A stretch of 9,780 nt of DNA, taken from NCBI GenBank assembly GCA_030612345.1, contig JAUWOB010000021.1:1-9780 (forward strand), written 5' to 3'. Below the pieces are notes generated by a model, which had not been told where the DNA came from, ran no database searches, and saw only the letters and a list, made by a program, of their open reading frames with translations. Made by a program: the position numbers and the translations under genes. The DNA is from Dehalococcoidia bacterium. Lineage in GTDB: Bacteria > Chloroflexota > Dehalococcoidia > GIF9 > AB-539-J10. This document shows, in pieces, positions 1 through 6,689 of this stretch (the first letter of the stretch is position 1; every line of letters begins with the position of its first letter).

Positions 1-723
1 TAGATCAGTTACTATGAAGTCCTCCTCAAACTGTTTCCCCCGAGCAGCAAGCTCTCCTCTTTCATTAATAATCAGACTATTGCCGTCAAATACAAGTTCA
101 TCCTGCCCGCCAACCAGATTGTTATGAACAACAATAGCGACACTGTCCGACGCCCTGGTAGCAAGCATCCTCTCCCTGAAGAGCCCTTTCCCGGCATGAT
201 AGGGGGAAGCACTAATATTGATCAGCACCCTCGCTCCGCCATAAGCCTGGACAATTGCCGGCCCGGCCTCATACCACATATCTTCACAGATAGTTATGCC
301 TACACCGAGACCATAGATGATGAAAACGGGACACTCGCTCCCAGCCTGAAAATACCTGTTTTCGTCGAACACTCCGTAGTTAGGCAGATAAAACTTGTGA
401 TAGACACCCGCCAGTTTCTTGTCATAGACCAGCGCAGCAGCATTGTATATATCACCGTCGCTGTCAACAAAGCCCACCACTACCGCTATATCTGAGCTGT
501 GCTGTACGATGCTGTCCAGGCTCTCTTTGTTCTGCCTGATGAATTGCGGTTTAAGCAGCAAATCCTCAGGCGGGTAACCGCTTATGGCCAGTTCAGGGAA
601 GGTCAGTAAGTCGATTCCCAGCGACTTCGCCTCATCAATGTATTGCAGTATCTTCCGAGTATTGCCTCTGAGATCGCCTACAGTGCAGTTAATCTGAGCT
701 ATTCCGACCCTGATTGAGTGCAA
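1..723 (-). CDS. nadE: Glutamine-dependent NAD+ synthetase, N-terminal nitrilase domain (partial, continues past left edge)
   Basis: 241 codons are read leftward from a TTG at 723-721 and remain open at position 1. This is the carbon-nitrogen-hydrolase (glutaminase) half of glutamine-dependent NAD+ synthetase, which releases ammonia from glutamine for amidation of deamido-NAD in the cytoplasm. The nitrilase Glu-Lys-Cys triad is visible: E44 in FPELAISGYPPEDLLL, K110 in YHKFYLPNYGVFDE, and C146 in GITICEDMWYE. The strings ISGYPPEDLLL, NYGVFDE, NISASPYHAGK and VGGQDELVFDG are typical of NadE rather than of stand-alone nitrilases. The C-terminal ATP-pyrophosphatase domain would lie outside the window. 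The TTG start is chosen because GGGAGG (728-733 on the complement) sits 4 nt upstream and the protein then begins with HSIRVGIAQINCTVGDL, the family's normal N-terminus. It is divergent from the dehydrogenase gene. A short enzyme containing only the nitrilase domain is not excluded. Confidence 0.93.
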   Translation of the reverse strand, partial: MHSIRVGIAQINCTVGDLRGNTRKILQYIDEAKSLGIDLLTFPELAISGYPPEDLLLKPQFIRQNKESLDSIVQHSSDIAVVVGFVDSDGDIYNAAALVYDKKLAGVYHKFYLPNYGVFDENRYFQAGSECPVFIIYGLGVGITICEDMWYEAGPAIVQAYGGARVLINISASPYHAGKGLFRERMLATRASDSVAIVVHNNLVGGQDELVFDGNSLIINERGELAARGKQFEEDFIVTDL

Positions 724-746
724 CTTGCCTCCCTATGGCAGCGAAT

Positions 747-755
747 AGTATAGCA
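747..755 (-). promoter_or_regulatory. Extended -10 promoter for nadE
   Basis: On the minus strand the sequence reads TGC-TATACT (TG-N plus a 5/6 match to TATAAT). The expected start is about 6-7 nt downstream near 740, giving a short leader of about 17 nt that still holds the GGGAGG ribosome site. No good -35 box is seen, which fits an extended -10 promoter. Inferred from sequence only. Confidence 0.5.
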
Positions 756-858
756 GACATTCATGAGCATTTTCCGTAATCTCTGGTCGATTGGGGAGTT
801 CGCTGTGACTGTTGCCCCGTCGGCGAGAGAGCTAGAGAGAAGGGGTCTGATCTTCAGC

Positions 859-887
859 TTGAAGAGCGCGAAAACTTGGGATATAAT
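859..887 (+). promoter_or_regulatory. Sigma70-type promoter facing the dehydrogenase gene
   Basis: TTGAAG at 859-864 and a perfect TATAAT at 882-887 are separated by exactly 17 bp. The predicted start is near 894, about 290 nt before the GTG at 1187, so the transcript would carry a long leader. The start of a separate small RNA is an alternative. Confidence 0.55.
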
Positions 888-894
888 TGGCTCG

Positions 895-1186
895 CTAATG
901 GAGAGAAAGACAATTGCCATGCCTCAAGTTGTGGGCCAGTCCGGTGATCATGCTGATGCCTGATTCATCTTCAGTTAGCAAGCAGGGCTTCTGCCGTTTG
1001 CAGAGCCTGTATCCAATACCTGAGTCTTTATTACAGACCCCTGGAGCAGACATTGTATACGTGTGTACGTCCGCAGAAAAATGACCAGCATCGGTCAGGC
1101 TGTAAACCTGTGACAACTGGCAGAGCAACGGCCTGCCCGGCTGCCTATGCCGTCGAAGATAAGAAGAGGCAAAAGGAGGCAAGCGC
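895..1186 (+). other. Long hairpin-rich leader upstream of the dehydrogenase gene
   Basis: This is the transcribed but apparently non-coding stretch between the 859-887 promoter and the GTG at 1187. One hairpin is 983-1009: CAG/CTG, GCT/AGC and CTGC/GCAG pairs, two single-base bulges, loop CGTTT. A second is TGACC(1082-1086)/GGTCA(1093-1097) with a 6-nt loop. A third, CAGG(1096-1099)/CCTG(1107-1110), shares bases with the second, so the two exclude each other. Further pairs are GGCAG(1119-1123)/CTGCC(1133-1137) and ACGGC(1128-1132)/GCCGT(1149-1153), again overlapping. No classic hairpin plus U-run terminator and no riboswitch or T-box signature is recognised. I saw no convincing small gene: the 66-codon frame at 763-963 has no ribosome site and no recognisable product. 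Confidence 0.4.
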
Positions 1187-2440
1187 GTGAATACAAGCGT
1201 GGATGAACAAGCGTTCGAAAATGTCAGGAAGTTGATCAATGATATTTGTCAGCGGATGAGTATCTCTGAGACATGTCGCCTAAGGCTGACCGGGTGTGAG
1301 CGAGAACTGACGGTCCGCTTCCCTGTGAAGATGGATGATGGCCACGTACGAGTCTTCAGCGGCTTCAGGGTGGTGCATAATGACACCAGGGGCCCGGCCA
1401 AAGGAGGAATCCGCTACCACCCTGACGTCAGCCTGGATGAAGTGAGAGCCCTGGCGGCTTTGATGACATTGAAGACCGCGGTCGTCAACGTCCCCTATGG
1501 CGGTGCCAAGGGAGCTGTGGTCTGCAACCCGAAGGACCTCTCCCTGACTGAGCTGGAAAGGTTAACCCGGCGCTACGCCGCTGAAATCGCAGTCTTGATA
1601 GGTCCCAATCTTGATATCCCCGCCCCTGACGTGGGCACCAACCCCCAGGTCATGGCCTGGATTATGGACACGTATAGCCAGATGAGAGGTTATTCACCGG
1701 GGGTTATCACCGGCAAACCATTGGAAATAGGTGGTAGCAAAGGTAGGTTCGAGGCCACGGGGCGCGGATGTATGATCACTGCCCTGCTGGCAGCCAAGCA
1801 TGTGCGAGTAGATGCTGAAGAAGCAACCGTGGCCGTTCAAGGTTTTGGAAATGTAGGGGCGGCCGTAGCTAAGCTCCTAGCCAGAGAGGGTTGCCTGATA
1901 ACAGCAGTAAGCGATTCCAGGGGCGGAGTTTACAACCCAAAGGGCCTGGATCTCGAAGGCTTGCTCGCTCACAAGACGGAAACAGGTTCAGTCGTTGGCT
2001 TCAAGAATACCGAACCCATAACCAATGCTGAACTCCTGGAGCTACCCTGTGATATCCTGATACCGGCAGCCCTCGAACATCAGATCGTCGAAGCTAATGC
2101 CGCTTCGGTAAAGGCCAAGATAGTGGCAGAAGGCGCCAATGGTCCGACTACGCCTGAGGCAGACAGGATTCTCTATGCTAACGGCGTCTTTGTCGTTCCT
2201 GACGTATTAGCCAATGCAGGCGGCGTGATAGTATCATACCTTGAGTGGGTGCAGAACCTACAGGTTTTCTGCTGGGAAGAAGCGCACGTAAACGGCTACT
2301 TACATTCAATGATGACGAATGCCTTTGCAGAAGTACTGGAAATCAGTGCGCGTGAGAAAGTCGACATGAGAACGGCAGCTTATATGACTGCGCTGCGCCG
2401 CTTGGCAGCTGCTATGACCGCCAGAGGTATATTCCCCTAA
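1187..2440 (+). CDS. Glu/Leu/Phe/Val family dehydrogenase, probable NAD(P)-dependent glutamate dehydrogenase
   Basis: This 417-residue protein is the usual length for hexameric glutamate dehydrogenases. It is expected to catalyse reversible oxidative deamination of L-glutamate to 2-oxoglutarate and ammonium in the cytoplasm. The substrate-binding half holds PAKGGIRYHP (K72), LMTLKTAVVNVPYGGAKG (K96 and the catalytic-type K108) and the acid D148 in PAPDVGTNPQVMAW. The nucleotide-binding half starts near residue 212 with the Rossmann loop GFGNVG (219-224), followed by an acidic residue at the end of the next strand (AVSDS, D242), which leans towards NAD. Later motifs are CDILIPAALEHQI, AEGANGPTTPEAD and NAGGVIVSYLEW. 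The GTG start is supported by AAAAGGAGG ending 7 nt upstream. A 72-nt gap without a terminator leads to the asparagine-synthetase-like gene, so the two are probably co-transcribed. The family also includes leucine, valine and phenylalanine dehydrogenases; glutamate is preferred from length and motif style. Confidence 0.9.
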   Translation: MNTSVDEQAFENVRKLINDICQRMSISETCRLRLTGCERELTVRFPVKMDDGHVRVFSGFRVVHNDTRGPAKGGIRYHPDVSLDEVRALAALMTLKTAVVNVPYGGAKGAVVCNPKDLSLTELERLTRRYAAEIAVLIGPNLDIPAPDVGTNPQVMAWIMDTYSQMRGYSPGVITGKPLEIGGSKGRFEATGRGCMITALLAAKHVRVDAEEATVAVQGFGNVGAAVAKLLAREGCLITAVSDSRGGVYNPKGLDLEGLLAHKTETGSVVGFKNTEPITNAELLELPCDILIPAALEHQIVEANAASVKAKIVAEGANGPTTPEADRILYANGVFVVPDVLANAGGVIVSYLEWVQNLQVFCWEEAHVNGYLHSMMTNAFAEVLEISAREKVDMRTAAYMTALRRLAAAMTARGIFP

Positions 2441-2512
2441 GCCTGGTAAGAATCATTGGCTAAGGTTTCCTCTTCGGCAATCCCCAGAATCATGTCCTGA
2501 TTGGAGGTCTGA

Positions 2513-4207
2513 ATGACTTGGATAGGCGGCATCCTGACCAAAGTCAATACGGATCAAGACGAGTTAAGAAAGAAGCTGGACCTCATGGTGGAAACCGCCT
2601 GCCAGCCCAACGAGGCCTTGGCTGCGGCTGTTCCCCGCTTCATGGACTCCAGTGTCGATGCGGGGCGTGGCAGGGCCCTCATGAAAGTGTCTCTCCCCCT
2701 TGAAGGAACATCGTCGCGCCATGTCTACACGGATGATGAGAAAAAGCTTGCTCTAATATACGATGGCTACCTCTACGATTCAGAAGGCGCTGGGTCTCAG
2801 CGCTCTCGGGTGCAGCAGAGGGGAAACGGGGCAGTTGCCGAGTCTTTGCTCCATTTGCTGGTCGAACTCCCCGGCAAACTGGAGGAAAAGGTCAGACAGG
2901 CGCTGACTGGCCTGGACGGCGACTATGCACTGGCAGTCAGTGATCCTGATCAAACAGTTATCTGTCGAAACTCCTTAGGTACAAAACCGCTTTACTTTGC
3001 CCAAGATGGCAGGTTCTCAGCCTTCGCCTCTAACAAGAAACCCCTGTGGAAGATAGGGTTAGGTGAAGTCAAGTCTCTCAGAGCTGCCACGCTCGCCACT
3101 TTCGACTCCGGAGGGATAGGGATAAGGGAGGCTTCGCGTCTCGACGAAGGAGAGATCAAGATAAGAGACATGGCTCGGGCTGTAGATGAATACGAGCAGG
3201 CCCTCTGCTCAGCAATGCGAAAGAGACTGGCCGAGATGAGCCACGTACGTAGAATAGGTGTGCTGCTATCGGGTGGCGTGGACAGCTGTCTGATAGCCAA
3301 AGTGGTTCACGACATTGCGCCTGGCCTGGGCATGGACGCAACAGCATATACCGTTGGTTTGCCTGATTCACCTGACGTAAACTCGGCTCGGCAGTTTGCT
3401 GAGGAACTCGGCATCAGACACGAGATGAAAATGCTAAGTATGGAGCGGATCGAGCAGTACATTCCCGAAGTCATTGAAGCAGTTGAGGATAGCGACTTCG
3501 TGCAAATAGAGACAGGCATCGGCATATATGCTGCGGTGGACATGGCCAGCAAGGACTCCACCAGGGTGCTCTTCTCGGGCCAGGGAGCCGATGAACAATG
3601 GGGAGGCTATAGCTGGTATCCCAAGGTCTTAGGCAGGGATGGCCGTCAGGAGCTTTGCCGCAGGATGTGGGAGGATTTCACCATGTCAGATATAGAGACA
3701 TTGGACAGAGAGAACAAGATCGCCATGGCGTATGATGTTGAGTTGCTCTTTCCCTATCTAGATAGGGAGGTGGTAAACGTAGCGGGCAGCGTGGCGTCTG
3801 AATTGAAAGTTGCCTCTGAAGACGACCACCTGGGCAAGCATCCGCACCGCCAATTGGCAATGAAGATGGGCATCCCTGAGAAGTATTCTAATAGAGGAAA
3901 ACTCGCTATACAACATGGCACAGGCATCCACGGCGTACTCGATGAGATAGCCAGGAAGAATGGATTTAATCCTGACCTCGTAAAGGATATCGGCTACAAG
4001 AGCGACGAGATTACCGGCGTAAGAATGGGCAGTTCCTCCAGGTATGGCTATCGTTACGCCGAGAAGAAACTCTGGCAGGTGCCGTCACACGTCCAGCTCT
4101 TCCTGCACGCGTTAGCATACAACAGAGGTCTCCTTGACAAATCCGTTAGGGATAGGGTCGCGCATTTCCTGGAGAAGGCCGGTCCTCGCCGCGGACTCGC
4201 AATCTAA
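2513..4207 (+). CDS. Asparagine-synthetase-like amidotransferase with altered glutaminase site
   Basis: The 564-residue protein has the AsnB layout: an Ntn-type glutaminase-like domain (about 1-200), then an ATP-pyrophosphatase asparagine-synthase domain (about 225-500). The P-loop LLSGGVDSCLIA (S253-D257), FSGQGADEQWGGY (355-367) and ELLFPYLDREVV are clear, as is the KLAIQHGTG segment. Synthetase function would be adenylation of a carboxylate, classically aspartate, and attack by ammonia. The N-terminus is MTWIGGI: Thr2 stands where MCGIxG enzymes carry the nucleophilic Cys2. The glutamine-binding NGEIYN motif is DGYLYD (84-89). In the synthetase half the usual GEGAD/GEGSD Glu is Gln357, a variant I believe also occurs in some homologues. 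The ATG has TTGGAGG 5 nt upstream, so the lack of Cys is not a mis-called start. It may use free ammonia, possibly from the adjacent dehydrogenase, or make another amide as beta-lactam synthetases do. Family assignment is firm; substrate is unknown. Confidence 0.85.
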   Translation: MTWIGGILTKVNTDQDELRKKLDLMVETACQPNEALAAAVPRFMDSSVDAGRGRALMKVSLPLEGTSSRHVYTDDEKKLALIYDGYLYDSEGAGSQRSRVQQRGNGAVAESLLHLLVELPGKLEEKVRQALTGLDGDYALAVSDPDQTVICRNSLGTKPLYFAQDGRFSAFASNKKPLWKIGLGEVKSLRAATLATFDSGGIGIREASRLDEGEIKIRDMARAVDEYEQALCSAMRKRLAEMSHVRRIGVLLSGGVDSCLIAKVVHDIAPGLGMDATAYTVGLPDSPDVNSARQFAEELGIRHEMKMLSMERIEQYIPEVIEAVEDSDFVQIETGIGIYAAVDMASKDSTRVLFSGQGADEQWGGYSWYPKVLGRDGRQELCRRMWEDFTMSDIETLDRENKIAMAYDVELLFPYLDREVVNVAGSVASELKVASEDDHLGKHPHRQLAMKMGIPEKYSNRGKLAIQHGTGIHGVLDEIARKNGFNPDLVKDIGYKSDEITGVRMGSSSRYGYRYAEKKLWQVPSHVQLFLHALAYNRGLLDKSVRDRVAHFLEKAGPRRGLAI

Positions 4208-4314
4208 CGCACGGTCTCTGCTACGTGTTCCCCTACGCCTAGGAATGTGAGATCTGGTTGCTGGCAAGCAGGCTCACGCAGTCTTGGTTGACATAATGTT
4301 CAGAGTACCTGATT
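4208..4314. other. Convergent gap between the asparagine-synthetase-like gene and the recombinase pseudogene
   Basis: About 107 nt lie between two convergent reading frames. GTGAG(4246-4250) can pair with CTCAC(4272-4276) around a 21-nt loop, but no U-run follows on either strand, so I do not call it a terminator. Nothing else is recognised here. Confidence 0.3.
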
Positions 4315-5030
4315 TCAAGCTGGCTTGGCCAATGGGTGATATTTGCGATGAGTCTCTTCAGCAGGGAGTGCGCTGAGGTGGCGACGTTGATCCTCAGTTT
4401 CTCCCGATATCTCTTGATTCTGTCCTGAAGGTAATTGGTGGAAATCCTGTTCGCGGATTTGGCCGCATTTCTGCCAGCATAAGGGATAAAGAGGACGGGA
4501 CAACTGCGATCGCGAGTCGCTAGATAGGCGTCCAAGTGCTGTCTGGCTCGCAGAGTCAGGTAGACGAAGCGCTGCTTTCTGCCCTTGCCTGTGATGAAAA
4601 TACGCCCGCTATCATCGATCTGGCTACGATTCAGGCTGCATAGCTCCGAGATTCGCATGGCCAGCGGCAAATAACACTTCCAGCATGGCGCGGTTCCTCA
4701 AAGCGGTCTTGATGTTAGACTCTAAAGAAGTCGGTGCCTCAACCAGTCTGGTTAGGTCCTCAAGCTCTGCTACGTGGGGGCGTTTTCTTCCCGCCTTGGT
4801 CAGTTTCACTGCTTCCGGCGCCAGGGGACAATGATGGTCGATGTCAATCAAGTAGCGCAGGTAAGCTCTCAGCGCCGACAGCATACGGTTTACAGATCGG
4901 GAATCAAGTTGTTTTTCGCCTTGCCTTGCCAGACTCTCCGTTTTGCGGTCAGGCGAAACCAGATGTGCCTTGTGGTAGGTGATGGTACGCTTATCAAGCT
5001 TACCAAACTGGATCTCGCTTTCATCAAATC
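4315..5030 (-). pseudogene. Degenerate second tyrosine recombinase (XerC/D-like)
   Basis: Three leftward segments rebuild one phage-integrase-family protein. Segment one (about 5030-4660) begins in-frame only after a TGA, with DESEIQFGKLDKRTITYHK, and continues through RSVNRMLSALRAYLRYLIDI to LRNRAMLEVLFAAG. It lacks the first part of the SAM-like core-binding domain. One extra base near 4658 shifts into segment two, (G)MRISELCSLNRSQIDDSG, ITGKGRKQRFV, and ends at TSAHSL (4362). There the frame jumps to segment three, AEETHRKYHPLAKPA and a stop at 4315, which matches a normal recombinase C-terminus. Compared with the intact recombinase upstream, about 40 codons carrying the HxxR arginine, the second His and the Tyr nucleophile are missing. 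The product cannot be catalytic. It follows the accessory gene in the same direction and was probably its operon partner. Segment two alone could give a 143-residue product, unlikely to be functional. Confidence 0.8.
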
Positions 5031-5064
5031 ACCAACATGCGGCGGCATTCTGAATCGGTCCTCC

Positions 5065-5639
5065 TTACTGTGCGTTGCGCAATATATCATCATGGTCATC
5101 CCGACAAGTGAATTCTATGGCTCGCTTTTCATCAGGCACTAGCAGAATCTTGGCATTCGTCAGCATCTGCAAGTTCCACCACAGCTTATAAGCAGAAGTA
5201 GTACCTACCTCAACGAATAAATCCATGTGCCCATCTTTGTAGACACCTGAATCGGCGCGTCCTTTACTAAGGAAGGGCTCAGCAATTACCTCAAACCCTG
5301 ACCTTCGAGATATTCAGCAATCGCATCCATCATTCCTTTATGCCACCCGCCGCCGTGCCGTGCAGACCCCTTTAGACCACGCCCCTGCGTCAGACCATCC
5401 CATAGATCATGCCCATCTCTGGCAATGAATTCCTTGGCTTTGATCTTGCCCGTGACAATCAGGAGAGCCATTTTCCTGAAAGTGTATTGACACTCATCAC
5501 ATCCGGGTACCTTTTCAGTGATGTGCTGAACGATAACCTGCCGCAGCCACTCAACTTCACGATCAATAGCTTCCTCAACCATACGCCAAGGTAGACACGT
5601 TTCTGTAAGCTCCCTATCCTTTCTTGACATAACATTCAT
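5065..5639 (-). pseudogene. Accessory gene of the recombinase operon, broken by one frameshift; nuclease-like C-terminus suspected
   Basis: The ATG at 5639-5637 overlaps the TGA of the intact recombinase (ATGA), implying translational coupling. The frame runs to a TAA at 5286 (117 codons: MNVMSRKDRELTETC...), but the reading continues smoothly one base out of frame from about 5305: RSGFEVIAEPFLSKGRAD, then GHMDLFVEVGTTSAYKLWWN, ending at TAA 5065-5067. A single deleted base near 5305 explains this, and the restored protein is about 191 residues. Visible features are a CDEC pair near residue 47, a GSARHGGGWHKGMMDAI segment, and a mixed beta region with an acidic GRAD and DLFVEVG pattern. That pattern recalls the PD-(D/E)XK nuclease fold, although the usual ExK lysine is not in place. 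No slippery heptamer is seen, so I call decay or a sequencing error rather than programmed frameshifting. I do not recognise the family; the nuclease idea is tentative. Confidence 0.65.
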
Positions 5640-6589
5640 CCCTGCTTATCTCTACCATGGAAAGCTCTATGAACCTCCTTCAGATGCCTGTTGGTAACGT
5701 GGGTATAAACCTGAGTTGTCCTAATACTCTCATGGCCCAGCATTTCTTGAACGGAACGAATGTCAGCACCACTTATCAACAAGTCCGTGGCAAAGGAATG
5801 CCTTAGGGTGTGAGGGGTTGCCTCGATTGGCAAGCCCGACCTTTTGGCGTACTTGGCAACAATGTTCTGGATGGACCTCGCTGTCAGCCGCATCTTTTCA
5901 CCGCTCTTCTGGGCATCTACAGCGCCACTATATCGAATAAACAGTGGCCTAAAATCATCTCTTCGGGACCTCAGGTACTGCTCAATCCATTGGGCAGCTG
6001 TATCCGACAAAAAAACTACCCGTATCTTATTTCCCTTGCCTTTCACTCCAAATTCCTTACGCTCTAGGTCTACCTGATCACGGTTCAAACTGACTAGTTC
6101 TGATACTCTTAACCCTGTACTGAACAGAGTCTCCAAAATGGCTTTGTCGCGGAGGCCCCATCTAGTCGAAGTTTGGGGGCTATTCAGTAGCCTTTCAATC
6201 TGACCTGGGTTCAGGAAATTGACAGAACGAGAGCCCTGCCTGGGAAGTTCAATCTTGTCAGGCGACAATGTAGGTATATCGCGCTGAACCAGGACATACC
6301 GCAAGAAAGCTCTCAACGCAACAATGTGGTAACTTTGGGTGACGCGCTGGAGCGATGAGCCATCGCGGGCAGGCAAGTGCGCTAAATATAACCTATACTT
6401 CCTAACAAGCTCCAGGTTTATCTGGTCAGGCGTTGTGGCAGGGGAATTATCGGCCAGCCAGTTGTGGAAACGTCTCAGATAATGCCTGTATTCCAGAATG
6501 GTAAGAGGAGAGCAGCCCTTCTGGATTTCCAAGTATTCTAGGAAGTCGGCGATCAGTGACTCCAAGGTCAGCTTCGATTCTTGTTTCAT
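5636..6589 (-). CDS. Tyrosine recombinase / integrase, XerC/XerD-like
   Basis: A 317-residue enzyme from the ATG at 6589; a TTG at 6616 would add nine residues. It should perform site-specific DNA strand exchange through a covalent 3'-phosphotyrosine. The N-terminal SAM-like core-binding domain (LIADFLEYLEIQKGCSPLTI to about LRAFLRYVL) precedes the catalytic domain. With numbering from the TTG, all catalytic residues are present: R170 in STGLRVSEL, K194 in VKGKGNKIR, H269 and R272 in HTLRHSFA, H295 in MLGHESIRTTQ, and Y304 in VYTHV. ATG is preferred because the TTG has no ribosome site and lies inside the 6601-6624 inverted repeat; the ATG has only a weak GAAG upstream. Its TGA overlaps the next gene's ATG. 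It heads a leftward set with a frameshifted accessory gene and a decayed second recombinase, pointing to an integrative element rather than the housekeeping chromosome-resolution enzyme. Confidence 0.9.
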   Translation of the reverse strand: MKQESKLTLESLIADFLEYLEIQKGCSPLTILEYRHYLRRFHNWLADNSPATTPDQINLELVRKYRLYLAHLPARDGSSLQRVTQSYHIVALRAFLRYVLVQRDIPTLSPDKIELPRQGSRSVNFLNPGQIERLLNSPQTSTRWGLRDKAILETLFSTGLRVSELVSLNRDQVDLERKEFGVKGKGNKIRVVFLSDTAAQWIEQYLRSRRDDFRPLFIRYSGAVDAQKSGEKMRLTARSIQNIVAKYAKRSGLPIEATPHTLRHSFATDLLISGADIRSVQEMLGHESIRTTQVYTHVTNRHLKEVHRAFHGRDKQG

Positions 6590-6600
6590 GATTGCTTCGG

Positions 6601-6624
6601 TTCGCAAAAGTGACAATTTGCGAA
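6601..6624. repeat. Perfect 8-8-8 inverted repeat at the recombinase promoter
   Basis: Arms TTCGCAAA (6601-6608) and TTTGCGAA (6617-6624) are exact reverse complements around the spacer AGTGACAA. The repeat begins at about +1 of the predicted recombinase transcript and precedes the ATG by 12 nt. Its size and symmetry fit either an operator for an autoregulator or a pair of recombinase binding arms around an 8-bp crossover region. No second copy was noticed in the window. Confidence 0.6.
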
Positions 6625-6631
6625 ACAGTTA

Positions 6632-6660
6632 ATGCTAATATGTTTCCGCCCTCCTGTCAA
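6632..6660 (-). promoter_or_regulatory. Promoter for the recombinase operon
   Basis: On the minus strand a consensus TTGACA (6655-6660) is followed after 17 bp by TAGCAT (6632-6637). The predicted start near 6625 falls at the edge of the 6601-6624 inverted repeat. A second TTGACA lies 23 bp upstream (6678-6683). Confidence 0.6.
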
Positions 6661-6689
6661 GCGCCCTGTCGTCTAGCTGTCAAGACTCT

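Noticed and set aside
124..495. 123-codon plus-strand frame
   Set aside because: It is antisense to the NadE nitrilase domain, whose E-K-C triad is clear on the minus strand.
763..963. 66-codon plus-strand frame in the nadE-dehydrogenase gap
   Set aside because: No ribosome site, no recognisable product, and the 859-887 promoter lies inside it.
4246..4276. GTGAG/CTCAC hairpin as a terminator of the dehydrogenase operon
   Set aside because: Five pairs around a 21-nt loop with no T-run; too weak to call.
4774..5142. 122-codon plus-strand frame over the recombinase pseudogene
   Set aside because: It is antisense to clear recombinase coding sequence and is best explained as a shadow frame.
5286..5320. 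Programmed ribosomal frameshift in the accessory gene
   Set aside because: No slippery heptamer or downstream stem-loop is evident at the junction, and the neighbouring recombinase shows the same kind of decay.
4280..6687. Possible terminal inverted repeats: AGTCTTG at 4280-4286 and CAAGACT at 6681-6687, bracketing the recombinase locus
   Set aside because: Only seven matching bases; the nearby TGACA similarity needs a gap of several bases. This is expected by chance over 2.4 kb, and no target duplication is visible.
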